DNA from: Owenia fusiformis
Lineage: Eukaryota; Annelida; Polychaeta; Sabellida; Oweniidae
Direction: 5' to 3'
Length of the DNA: 64,000 nt
Assembly: GCA_903813345.2 (NCBI GenBank)
Contig: CAIIXF020000005.1
Coordinates: 5,177,375 to 5,241,374, forward strand
Part shown: piece after piece, positions 24,377 to 34,198 of the stretch
How the letters are laid out: each line of letters starts with the position of its first letter
Numbering within the stretch: the first letter of the stretch is position 1
Notes under the pieces: generated by a model
What the model saw: the letters and a program-made list of their open reading frames with translations, nothing else
Database searches by the model: none
Told to the model about the DNA's origin: nothing
Translations under genes and position numbers: made by a program

Positions 24377-24633
24377 ACTAAAAGGTTTTGCGTGGAACAT
24401 CCACCTTGACAGCTACTGTATCTAAAGCTTAGTTTCTTTTGTACCAGCATTTCATACTTGCATTCCATCTTATTTGTTTTGACCCTCCAATTTTCATCTA
24501 ATAGATGTGCAGATTTATGATTAGGAAAATGTACTCTTAATATTTTAAATTTTCTCAAAAATCATTTTTATAGGTTTTTTAAAATTTCTATTCTTAATTC
24601 AAGGTGGATGTTCCACGCAAATACTTTTAGTAA
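24377..24633. mobile_element. MITE with TTACTAAAAG ends
   Basis: The TIRs read TTACTAAAAGG...GCGTGGAACATCCACC and the complement, ending CTTTTAGTAA. It lies in the upstream region of gene 2, and the homologous gene 3 region near 60840 lacks it. Non-coding. Confidence 0.65.
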
Positions 24634-24802
24634 CAGCGGTTATTTGACAATTGTTAAAAGAAATGTGAGTATCTAGATTCTGAATATTATTCAATTTTTA
24701 TCTTTTGTAATATATGTTGAGTTATACTCGTATACCATCAATTCATTTAAACTATCTCCGAATATAATAGGTGGCACACAATGTGCCATTGATTACTTAA
24801 GA

Positions 24803-24970
24803 AATATAGACCGAAAAGCAGGGGTCATATCGTCGAATACACCCCGCAGGGCTAGGCACAAACGTTTTCTGTAACCCGAACGACCGAAAGGAGTGAGGGG
24901 TTCGAAAGCTTTTGTGCCTAGCCCCAAGGGGTGTATTCGACGATATTACCCCTGCTCCGAGGTCTATATT
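24803..24970. mobile_element. Hairpin MITE upstream of Ly6 gene 2
   Basis: The ends AATATAGACC and GGTCTATATT and the inner arms CAGGGGTcatATCGTCGAAT / complement form a near-perfect 168-bp palindrome containing CTAGGCACAAA and its complement. It is part of an insertion (24797-25646) missing from the homologous gene 3 region. Confidence 0.7.
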
Positions 24971-25049
24971 ACGATTCGAACATGAAAACTCACCAAATTG
25001 TTTCGGATATTCATCATGGTCCGCCATTACAACGACCCACCGTTATGAC

Positions 25050-25560
25050 CTATTTCTAAGGTACGGTTATCGATGCATAACTTCCCAATTGAACGAGGTC
25101 GATACTTCAAAGTAGAAAAATCGAAACGATTTTGTTTCTTTTGTAATTCAAAAAATACAATAGGTGATGGAGAACACGTTCTTTTTTGTTGTTCTCAATC
25201 AGAACTAAAACTAGCTCGATCTCAATATCTCAGTAAAATAAAAAGTATGAACAATAGTTTTTCTCATTTTAATACAAGTAGTCTATTTTTATACTCCCTG
25301 TTAGCGCACGATGATGCAATTAATGAAATAATTGGTGATTATTTTACGAGAGTTCACAATATTACCAAAGAGTTGTTAAACAAAACTGATGTGAAATCAT
25401 TTTATGCTGTTTAGTAAAGTACTTAGTGATTGTTAAAATTAGATTGTAAGAATTGTTTTGCCATGCATGTACATGAATGTTTTATTTGTTATTTGCTTTA
25501 TTGGACTTATCTCGATGTACATTACATGTTCAAGAGACCAATAAACTTATTAATTAATAA
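25050..25560 (+). pseudogene. LINE 3' fragment (C-terminal zinc-finger region of ORF2)
   Basis: The open frame ending at 25414 includes NFPIERGRYF, then CFFC, a spacer with GDGEH and a second Cys pair. This is the Cys-Cys-His-Cys segment found at the C-terminus of many invertebrate LINE polyproteins. The reverse transcriptase and endonuclease are missing, so the copy is 5'-truncated. It is followed by an A/T-rich tail with AATAAA near 25540. It was inserted with the preceding MITE between two halves of conserved gene-upstream DNA. Confidence 0.65.
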
Positions 25561-25636
25561 TTAACTGATTTACTGATCTCGAATATAATTACCTAGCTGA
25601 AGCATTGACTTTGTTTACAGTTTATAGAATGCGTGA

Positions 25637-25884
25637 ATACAGTCATGTTCGAATATTGGTTAAAACGGTAAATGGACTATAAATCGTTTTCTTGGCACTC
25701 ATGCCATGCTCGTGCTCCCATCCATACTTGACAAAAACACACTTATCAATTTTGAAAATTTACGTCAAATAGGAAATTCTTTCGTTCATCATTTAGTATT
25801 TAAGTCCATGTTTAGATTGCGATGTTACACTTCATATGAAGAAAACTTGATTTGCATATTCACAAAAGGCCATTTAAGAATTTG
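25637..25884 (+). promoter_or_regulatory. Conserved upstream region of Ly6 gene 2
   Basis: Bases 25637-25970 align with 60994-61330. Shared blocks are 'attggttaaaac', 'ttcttggcac', 'ggNaattctttcgNtcatcat' and 'ctagtattta', leading into the signal exon. TATAAAT at 25678-25684 is a possible TATA box, but it is not kept in gene 3. A diverged tandem copy of part of this block lies at 26400-26570. I infer promoter plus 5' UTR. Confidence 0.45.
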
Positions 25885-25960
25885 ATGATGATCAAACTGA
25901 GGAAGTTTGTTGCAATAATGTGCTTGATAGCTGGAACACGAGGGACTTTTACACATAAAG
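25885..25960 (+). CDS. Ly6-like gene 2, signal-peptide exon
   Basis: Starts at ATG 25885 and runs 25 codons plus one base to a GT donor (gtttgt). The product begins MMIKLRKFVAIMCLIAG: a basic start, a hydrophobic core and small residues, i.e. a secretory signal peptide. The single trailing G joins the TT that opens the exon at 46203 to make a Val codon just before HCFDC, so phases fit exactly. A second Met at 25888 could also start. The matching exon at 61254-61320 has the same downstream MCLIAG core, donor and phase. The first intron would be about 20.2 kb, enlarged by the Gypsy and LINE insertions. The pairing with 46203 is inferred from order, phase and the paralogue. Confidence 0.6.
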
Positions 25961-26602
25961 GTTTGTTATTTTCAATTAACATTTAAATTCATAACATAAT
26001 AATAACAATGATAATATGTAAATGTAAGAACAAAATATCTTATGCGCACATTCTTGAAAACTATGATACTGACCATATATAAATATGAACACAGACAATC
26101 GATCTGAAATTAGAGGTTGAACTAATTAATTGTTCGAATTATTCCTTTTACTTTCCCCACCCTACAAACTTATACACATAAAAACCTGAAATCATGCATA
26201 TGTCAATTAGATGAGAAAGATGAACACAGTCATGATAAATAAATTAAATAATAATTCCGAAATTCCATGTTGATTAGATTAACGGACTGAATTCAATAAG
26301 CTTTGTTCTGGATGAAAGATTATAGGAACGGCACATAATTAAACATACATTATACTTCTAAACTTTTACTTTTGGTTCTAAACAGCAAATCTAAGTTTTG
26401 AAACATTTCTTTGCACACTTAGCTAGCGAATACTTGGTGTTTTTGTTCGCGTCCTTGTTTGACAAAACTAATTTATCGATATTGAGAATGTATGGTAAAT
26501 CAACATTTAATATTAAGCCAATGATCAGGTTGTGATGTTCCGATTTCTATGAAGAAAAAAGAATATGAAAACTGAATATACTTTAATACGTAGGTTAGAT
26601 AT

Positions 26603-26665
26603 ATTGTATTGTGTTGTATTGTATCCTTTATTACCACAAGTGTATATTATATATATATATATAAG
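26603..26665 (-). repeat. LINE 3' tail, separated from its body by the Gypsy insertion
   Basis: Read on the minus strand this is a TA-rich run, then GTGGTAATAAAGGATACAAT and ACAAT repeats, typical of a CR1/L2-type LINE 3' end. The body continues at 35214-35822; the Gypsy element lies between them. Confidence 0.55.
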
Positions 26666-27680
26666 TGTAGTGGTGGCTTAAAGTGGCTAGTATGATATGC
26701 GATATGCGTCACATAAGATCATCTTAGATTTAAAATGGTTTATTGTAATCAGCCAGACATAGACACACAGACAGACAGCCTGTAAAAGTACAAATTACAA
26801 CATTTTGGGTATGGATAAAATTACCAATGCAGAAATAGAATACGTAACATATCATCCCTGAATCAACACACAATTACATAAAAGTGGTTATAAATAGCTT
26901 AGATATTTGGCATTGAACATTGTGCATATGCGCATTTCAAACAACAATGTGCATTTCAATGACCATCTACATTATGCAGAATAAGCTAGAAATATATACC
27001 ATTATTACATAAATGACCAAATGTATCCTGTGAATACAATTATCTCTAATATAGAAGCAATTACGCTATCTTATATGAGAAAATGAGAAATGCAATATAA
27101 ATGCAATATTCAAAGTGAAATGCATATTCTCTAAAATATATATGCTTACCCTATGGGCTAACTGTATACAGCTGTGGTTGATTGGATGGTTGATTGATAT
27201 GTATCTGCTATAACATTGTTGCCTTGAATAAAGTAATACCCAAAATGTAAATGTCTGTTTACAAAATATAGATTTTGTTCACAAAGTTGACAAGTTTCTA
27301 AAATTACAATTTCAAGTTCATATTTCTATCGAAACATCTAATAATTTATATGTACATGAACCTTGTAATATCTACTTTATGAATATGAATGTAATTAATC
27401 TCTAGGGTTATTATATCAATTAGAAATATTACAAAATATGGGATAATTTCTCACCAAGTCTTCCTCCATTATGTGTTTATCCAATCAACAAATCTGATTG
27501 GTTGAAAAGTAAAAAGGTGGGAAAAAAGTACGCCAAATTATTAGGGAGCATACAATATTGCATAATAAATGAGAGCAATTGGCGAAAAAAGTACGCCAAA
27601 TTATTATGGAGCATACAATATTGTATAATTAATGAGAGCAATTGATGCTTAAAAATGAACAGTTAAATACCCTATTTACA
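26666..27680 (-). repeat. 3' LTR of the Gypsy element
   Basis: Matches 34199-35213 in length and, as far as compared, in sequence. It contains a 63-bp-period tandem duplication around 'aaaaaagtacgccaaattat' (27520-27645). No classical polypurine tract abuts it; the nearest purine run on the coding strand is AGGGGAGGAA near 27817-27826. Confidence 0.92.
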
Positions 27681-28094
27681 TTCACGCGGACATGTCTATC
27701 AATGCACCGCAGATACCTTAACTCGGTCACAATTACAAAAATTATAAAATATAAACTAACATCAAATTATTGTATCTATTACATATGTAAAGTTGTAATC
27801 ATAATATTGAGGATATTCCTCCCCTATAATGCATAATATCCAATATGATAAAGCTAGATGTATAAGCTAAACAACCACGATCCTAACTATTATGAGTATG
27901 TTTACTTACATAAGTTAAGATATTACAAACATGTAAAACAGCACATGTAAAACAGCACACTTAAATTTAAAATTTTAACATTTAACTATAAATATTTTTG
28001 TATTTTTATTCATTTTTATATGATTAAACATCTGTTGGATATGCTATTCCATTTTTCACATAGTTAAAACTCGCGCGAGGCTATTCGAATTTCT

Positions 28095-31000
28095 TTAATA
28101 GAAATCAGAATCATCAGAATCTTCTTCGTTGTCTTTAACACTTGATTCGGACTTTGCACTCTTTCTTTTTCTTAAATTGTATCTCCTGTTGTCATGTTCA
28201 TCTGATTTTGACTCAGTTCTCACAATTTCTTTCTTTTGACTATCTCTAATAGTGAGTGGTTTTTGTTTTATGTTTTGTCTGTTTACATTTTTCTTCTCAC
28301 CACTTTCATCTTGAATTTCATATACATCTCCTTTCCTATTCACAACTATGTATTCTTTTTGATCATAAGTATCTTGGATTTTGTTTCTTCCTTGATGAAA
28401 TTTCTTTAGTAGTACTACAGATCCTATCTCAATGTCTTCGTTTTTGTGTGTTACTTTCTTTTCCTGATATTCCTTCCTTTTTGATGAATTTTGTTCCAGT
28501 TGAATATTTGCCATTTTATAAGCATATTTCAATCTTTCGCTATGTTCCGTGACCCAGTTTTCTTGTTGAGTGTCTACATCTAAGGATCCTAGCTGTATAT
28601 CAATTGGTGTTCTTGCCTCTCTGCCGAACATCAAGTAAAATGGAGAGTAACCTGTTGAACTGTGAGGAGTATTGTTGTATGCAAAGACAACATCTCGTAT
28701 ATGCTTCGTCCATTTTTTCTTTTTTTCTTCGGAAAGTGTTCTCAGTAGCGAGTGGAGTGATCTATTGAAACGTTCACATTGCCCATTTCCTGACGGATGG
28801 TATGGAGTTGTTCTAGATTTTTTGATACCATAGAGCTGGCATAGGCTTGCAATAATTTCACTTTCAAAATTTCGTCCCTGATCTGAGTGGATTCTCATTG
28901 GTATTCCAAAATTATAGAACCAATTGTTGACTAGGACTTTTGCGACTGTATCTGCTTTTTGATTCTTTGTAGGAATTGCAAGAGTGTATTTTGTGAAAGC
29001 GTCAGTTATTATTAGAACATTTTCGATTCCATCGGAAGATTTCTCCAAAAGTGTAAAGTCTAGAAATAATAACTCAAGTGGGCGTTTGGCTGTTAAACTT
29101 CCCAATGGCGTAATTACATTTCTGACTGGTTTCTTGGAATACAAACATCTTGAGCAATCTCGTACATAGTTTCGTATATCTGTATACATTCCTGGCCAGA
29201 AGAAAGACTTTGTTACAAGTTTTTCAGTTCTGTCAGATCCTTGATGTCCGCTCATATCATGGTTAGCTTTCAATACATCTTCACGAATACATTGTGGGAC
29301 TATGATTTGATAAGTTTCATTTCCATTGTTGTCCTTGATTTTTCTTACTAGAACATTTTTGATAATATTTAGACGGTTCCAATTCCGAAGTAGAGCTTTG
29401 GATGTTTTAGACAGTTTTTTCTGTTCAATTTTGTTTGGGTGCTGTCCTTCTTTGACACATTTCTTAATGACACTAATATCCTTGTCTTTGTCCTGGATTT
29501 TTTCATAACCATCTTTCATTGTTGGAAATATAGTGCTTGCTGTTCTGTCATCCTTTTGAACTCTGCTATCAGTTTGACGTGTGTATTCTTGTTTTAATGC
29601 TAAACTGTGAATCTCAGGAGGAATAATTGTAGTTTCACAATGAGCTGCTATTACTTCCATTGTATTCTGTTCTTGTAGTTCCTTTGGAAACTTTTCCTCT
29701 TCTTCAACATGTACTGTCATAGCTGCTTCTTCTTGTTCAGATTCTTCAGAGTCGTCATCTCTCTCAGTTGCTCCTGATCTTGGAAGTCTTGATAATATAT
29801 CAGCTATTGTGTTTTCTTTTCCAGCTTTGTAGATGATATCAAATCTGAATGATGCCAAATCAGCTATCCATCTTTGTTCCAATGCAGGAAGCTTTTTCTT
29901 CTTGAAGATGTATGTCAAGGGATTATTATCAGTATATACTGTGAAGTATGATCCCAGAAGATAATCTCTGAATTGGTTGGTGATTGCCCACTTCAAGGCT
30001 AACAGTTCTAATTTCTTACTGGAATAGTTCTTCATGTTTCTTTCAGAACCTCTTAGTCCTCGGCTGCCATAAGCTATAACTCGCTTAACACCATCTTGTT
30101 CTTGTAAAAGAGTACATCCTAGACCTTTGTTGCTTGCATCGGTTTCTACTATAAATGGGAGGTTATAGTTTGCAAAAGCTAGAATAGGAGCAGATTTTAA
30201 TCTTCTCTTTATCTCCATGAAGGCTTCTTGACAAATGTCATTCCAGTGTTCTTTTATTGATACTTTCTTTGATCTTCTTTTCTTTACAGTTCCAACTTTG
30301 GAGAGAATATCATATAAAGGAGTTGCAATCTTGGCAAACTGCTTGATGAATCTTCTATGGTAGCTGCTGAATCCCATGTATGCTCGTAATTCTTTCACAT
30401 TCTCTGGAACTGGCCATTCCTCAATCACTTTTATATTCTTAGGATCTGGCTGGACACCATCTTTTGACACTTTCATGCCAAGATATTTGACTTCTTCTTT
30501 AAAAAATGAGCACTTTGAAAGTTCTAATTTCAGGCCAAACTTCTGTAGGATGCCGAATACATTTTCAAGTCTCTCAATGTGATTTTCAATTGATTCTGAG
30601 TATACAATCAAGTCGTCGAGATAAACTAGTATGGATTTAAAAATCTCATCTCTGAACGCCATTTGCATAAGTCGTTGGTAAGTTGCAGGTGCGTTTGTTA
30701 GACCAAAGGGCATTCTAAGATATTCGTACAGACCAAAGGGTGTTGTGAAGGCTGTTTTATATACGTCTTCTTCAGCTACTTGAACCTGATGATAAGCTTG
30801 TTGGAGATCCATTACAGAGAATAGCTTAGCATCTACTAGAGCGTCCATGGACTCTTGTATCCTGGGTAACGGATAAGCGTCTTTTCTTGTTTTGTTGTTC
30901 AGCATTCTATAGTCAACGCACAGTCTTAGTTTTCCTGTTTTCTTTCGGACTAACACAATTGGACTTGAATATGGGCTTGAGCTTTCTTGAATAATTTTTT

Positions 31001-32075
31001 TGCTGATCAGGTCATCGATATGTTCTCGTACTTCATCATACAGTGTAGGTGGAATACGTCTGAAGGGTTGTTTTATCGGTTGATCATCAAGAAGTGGTAT
31101 CTCATGTTTCAAAGCTTCAGTACAACCAAGGTCTTCTTTTTCAAATGCAAATATAGGTGTGTGTTTCATGAACATTTCTCTCGCTCTTTGCTTAGTTTCC
31201 TCATCTCCCGGAAAGTTTTGTAGTGTTTTCTCTATAGCTGTTTTCATTTTCATTGTATATTGGTCATTTGCTGGTTTTGATTCTTGGTCTATGTTAGAGT
31301 AAACATCAGTTGTTGAATCATCCTTCGTTGGCATAGATGGTATGTCTGCAACATGTAGTGAGTTTGTCATGATGTCGTAACTAGTTCTGTAACATTGTTG
31401 TTTCGCAGGTATAATTGTTCCTAATGGAGTTCTGGGCTTTAACCATATATCACTTTCTGTCATATTTGTCACTGTTATACAAGATCTTCCACATTTTGTG
31501 TCTATAAAGCCAGGACTTATTTGTAAGTTTCCAGGTAACGGAGAAGTAAGTTTTTCAACAATTCCTGTTCCTCTGAACGATCCTGTCGAAACATCAACAT
31601 TCACATTAGATCCTGCTGGAATAAACTTCTCTTCTGGTCCAGAACATCTAACAAATTGAGATTTTTCACTGTCCTCCGATTTCTTGTAAAGATGCGCAAA
31701 ACTTGGTAAGTGTTGTAGGATATTAGAGCCAATGATGAATGTACTTGGTTCATGACCTTCACAAACCATGATAGATGTCTCAAGTTGTACATTGTCCAGG
31801 GTTACAGTTGTGATTAAAGAACCGATGTAGGGGATTCCCGAACCATTAGCACTTGTTATTTTAATCCATTTGTCCTTGTAGAGATTTGATTCATGTTCAA
31901 AATTTTGTTTGAAAAAATCGTGTGACATTAAGGTAACACTTGAGCCAGTGTCATAAATTCCAGTTGTCGTGACATCTCCAATTGTGATAAGTGTTGAAGG
32001 GGTATTCTTGACTGTTTTGGACAGATAAGATGAACGGTCTTTACTGATATCAGTCCCATCTTGGCCGTTATTCAT
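28095..32075 (-). CDS. pol: Gypsy pol polyprotein (protease, RT, RNase H, integrase)
   Basis: 1326 codons without interruption. Aspartic protease: YDTGSS near residue 40. Reverse transcriptase: about 330-560, with LRLCVDYRMLN, the catalytic YLDD box and a GFSSYHRRF connection. RNase H: begins at FIVETDASNKG, with the later Glu and Asp in LELLAL and YTDNNPLTY. Integrase: an HHCC zinc-binding region (HxxxGHQG...CxxC), then the D,D-E core (LDFTLLE; HSDQGRNFES; GQCERFNRS). The C-terminus is lysine-rich with no clear chromodomain. The order RT-RNase H-integrase defines Ty3/Gypsy. The start ATG overlaps the gag stop as ATGA, so pol is in the -1 frame relative to gag. Length and intact motifs suggest a coding-competent copy. 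Confidence 0.95.
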   Translation of the reverse strand: MNNGQDGTDISKDRSSYLSKTVKNTPSTLITIGDVTTTGIYDTGSSVTLMSHDFFKQNFEHESNLYKDKWIKITSANGSGIPYIGSLITTVTLDNVQLETSIMVCEGHEPSTFIIGSNILQHLPSFAHLYKKSEDSEKSQFVRCSGPEEKFIPAGSNVNVDVSTGSFRGTGIVEKLTSPLPGNLQISPGFIDTKCGRSCITVTNMTESDIWLKPRTPLGTIIPAKQQCYRTSYDIMTNSLHVADIPSMPTKDDSTTDVYSNIDQESKPANDQYTMKMKTAIEKTLQNFPGDEETKQRAREMFMKHTPIFAFEKEDLGCTEALKHEIPLLDDQPIKQPFRRIPPTLYDEVREHIDDLISKKIIQESSSPYSSPIVLVRKKTGKLRLCVDYRMLNNKTRKDAYPLPRIQESMDALVDAKLFSVMDLQQAYHQVQVAEEDVYKTAFTTPFGLYEYLRMPFGLTNAPATYQRLMQMAFRDEIFKSILVYLDDLIVYSESIENHIERLENVFGILQKFGLKLELSKCSFFKEEVKYLGMKVSKDGVQPDPKNIKVIEEWPVPENVKELRAYMGFSSYHRRFIKQFAKIATPLYDILSKVGTVKKRRSKKVSIKEHWNDICQEAFMEIKRRLKSAPILAFANYNLPFIVETDASNKGLGCTLLQEQDGVKRVIAYGSRGLRGSERNMKNYSSKKLELLALKWAITNQFRDYLLGSYFTVYTDNNPLTYIFKKKKLPALEQRWIADLASFRFDIIYKAGKENTIADILSRLPRSGATERDDDSEESEQEEAAMTVHVEEEEKFPKELQEQNTMEVIAAHCETTIIPPEIHSLALKQEYTRQTDSRVQKDDRTASTIFPTMKDGYEKIQDKDKDISVIKKCVKEGQHPNKIEQKKLSKTSKALLRNWNRLNIIKNVLVRKIKDNNGNETYQIIVPQCIREDVLKANHDMSGHQGSDRTEKLVTKSFFWPGMYTDIRNYVRDCSRCLYSKKPVRNVITPLGSLTAKRPLELLFLDFTLLEKSSDGIENVLIITDAFTKYTLAIPTKNQKADTVAKVLVNNWFYNFGIPMRIHSDQGRNFESEIIASLCQLYGIKKSRTTPYHPSGNGQCERFNRSLHSLLRTLSEEKKKKWTKHIRDVVFAYNNTPHSSTGYSPFYLMFGREARTPIDIQLGSLDVDTQQENWVTEHSERLKYAYKMANIQLEQNSSKRKEYQEKKVTHKNEDIEIGSVVLLKKFHQGRNKIQDTYDQKEYIVVNRKGDVYEIQDESGEKKNVNRQNIKQKPLTIRDSQKKEIVRTESKSDEHDNRRYNLRKRKSAKSESSVKDNEEDSDDSDFY

Positions 32076-33148
32076 GAAGGGACTCTGGCGTTTCCCAGAT
32101 CATGAGCATTTAAATTAAATTGTCGTTGATTTGACTGTGTCGTTTGTCTGCCTCTAAATTGTCCTCTTTGTGGTCTTCTTCCATTAAATTGTCCTCTATG
32201 ACTTCTCTGTGGATACGAATAGTCGTTTCTGTTTTCATACTGGAATTGATTGTTGGCGTTCTGCTCCATTATCATTTGTTGTCCTTTCTCCAATCGATTA
32301 ATCTTCTCAGTCATTGTTTTCATATTATCTTGCATGGATGTGATTGCAGACTTGAATTCATCTAATTGTGAGGTTATCTGTGTGAATACTGGATCCTTTT
32401 CTTGGACACTGTAGGACTTTTCCTTTCGTGAGTGATGTTCAGATTCTTCATTTTTTCTGTTTTCATTATCTTCGTACTCTAAAGCAATGTGGCGTAATTT
32501 CTGAAAAGGTGGATTAGGGTGGTCATCCTCATACTTCTTTAGTTCCCATCTCAAGTGTGGATCATTAAGATTTTCTGTAAGTTGATGACACAAGAGTTCA
32601 TTTTCATTTGGAACTGTTCTATGTTGTTTTATTATGTCCATCAATCTAAGAAGTTCCTGTGTAAAACTTTTCACTGATTGATCTTTCTTTTGAGCAGTAG
32701 TGTAGAATTTCCTAAATGTTTGGCTTGCGGAAAATTCTCTTCCATAGACTTCCTTCAGTGTTCTGAATATGTTCCTAGTTGTCAAAGGTTCAATATAGTG
32801 TACTTCACGTCTAGCTGGTGCTTCTAGATGTTCAAGTAGAAAGTCAACCTTTTCCTCATCATCATCAAGTTTCTTGATTGCCAATTCAGCGTCTTCAACC
32901 CAGTCCCAAATATCAGTGGTTTCTGGTTTTCCTGAGAAGTTTCCTAATTTTGGCCTTTTAGGAAATTTTATTTTTTGTACTGGTTGTGTTGGCTTCTTTT
33001 CAATTTCCATAAATTGGCTGAATCTTTGACTCAATTTCCTCAATCTCAGTAATTCCTCCTTCATGTTTTCAAATTCAGTTGGGTCATAATATTTTTCTTG
33101 TTCCAAGTCCTCTTCTTCCTCCTTTGGATTAGCTTTTTTGGGCGGCAT
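32072..33148 (-). CDS. gag: Gypsy gag protein
   Basis: About 358 residues from the Met of MPPKKANPKEEEE. The frame is open 16 codons further upstream from an earlier Met, but the acidic/lysine-rich start fits gag better. A retrotransposon gag core follows (GNFSGKPETTDIWDWVEDAE ... VYGREFSASQTF), then a coiled-coil-like region (SAITSMQDNMKTMTEKINRL). The tail is rich in Arg, Gly and Gln (RGQFNGRRPQRGQFRGR). No CCHC zinc knuckle is present; the RG-rich tail probably binds RNA instead. The TGA stop overlaps the pol ATG. Confidence 0.88.
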   Translation of the reverse strand: MPPKKANPKEEEEDLEQEKYYDPTEFENMKEELLRLRKLSQRFSQFMEIEKKPTQPVQKIKFPKRPKLGNFSGKPETTDIWDWVEDAELAIKKLDDDEEKVDFLLEHLEAPARREVHYIEPLTTRNIFRTLKEVYGREFSASQTFRKFYTTAQKKDQSVKSFTQELLRLMDIIKQHRTVPNENELLCHQLTENLNDPHLRWELKKYEDDHPNPPFQKLRHIALEYEDNENRKNEESEHHSRKEKSYSVQEKDPVFTQITSQLDEFKSAITSMQDNMKTMTEKINRLEKGQQMIMEQNANNQFQYENRNDYSYPQRSHRGQFNGRRPQRGQFRGRQTTQSNQRQFNLNAHDLGNARVPS

Positions 33149-33196
33149 TGTGATTTGAATAGCCTCCGGAAAAAATCGCGATAAAATATCAAACAC

Positions 33197-34198
33197 GAAA
33201 TTAAAAATATATGCCGCAGAATTAAAATCACAAAGTGTGATATGATGTAAATACTGGTAGAGTTAAAATCACTAAGTGTGATATGATATTAAATATATTG
33301 GCAAAATGTAATAATTATTTACCAATAGATGTCAGTATTGTATACCAACACAATAAAGCTTGGCAATATATAGTGTGCTATATCTGCAAACCAATAGATG
33401 GCAGATAATTATATATGTTGCATCAATAGATGTCACTCTAATAGTTACCATGGATAGATATTATCCTTATATAACCCTGTATACCAATAGATGGCATGTA
33501 TATTGTATACACCTAAGTCAATGATCAACCATAGGATGCTATTGTAATTATAGATGTCACACTTATAATTGACATGGGTAGATGGTACCACATTAATATT
33601 ATCTGATAAAGATAGATGTCACCCTAGTATGTGGGAGTATTGTGTACACAATGTGGCAATGTTCATGCACACTAATATAATTATAGGTCACCACGAAAGT
33701 GTAAACACTCAATGTCAGTAATCACTCAAGCATATAACAACATGAGTTCTAATACAAATATTGGCAAAGTATTACCAGTTGGTGTTCAATAAATGCTACC
33801 TTTTTCCAAAGTTTATTGTTTCAACACAGTAAGCTTTTTATAAGCCATTCATCAGTGTTTTAAAGCTACAGGTGGTTGAGTTTTTTATCATGGTTAACTG
33901 AATAGCTTGACCTTGGACAATTGCCAATATATAACCTGACTTTGTTTTGATTGAAAAATCTAAAGTTCATGATTCTAACTTTTCCACCAATATAAGAGAT
34001 ATGAAATAGAGATTTCAAAATTAGGCTGTTTTGAGTATCACTTCTGCTTCTGCCTGTTGTAGATTATATACTGTAGACCTTACGATTGTATAACCATGAA
34101 GATCCTATAATTGTATAACTTGATTCCTGTAGATTCCTTGCAGTACAGTTTGTTTACCCGTGTAGCAGTAACACTTCTTGTATACCCGCAGTACCATT
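33197..34198 (-). other. Gypsy leader with primer-binding site and short repeats
   Basis: About 1 kb between the 5' LTR and gag. On the coding strand the LTR is followed after two bases by TGGTACTGCGGG, the expected place and TGG start of a tRNA primer-binding site; I cannot name the tRNA. A motif (C)AATAGATG(T/G)CA occurs about six times on the plus strand at 33321, 33391, 33423, 33484, 33548 and 33612. Confidence 0.6.

Noticed and set aside
27681-27720. Polypurine tract next to the Gypsy 3' LTR
   Set aside because: The bases beside the LTR are not purine-rich; only a distant AGGGGAGGAA was found.
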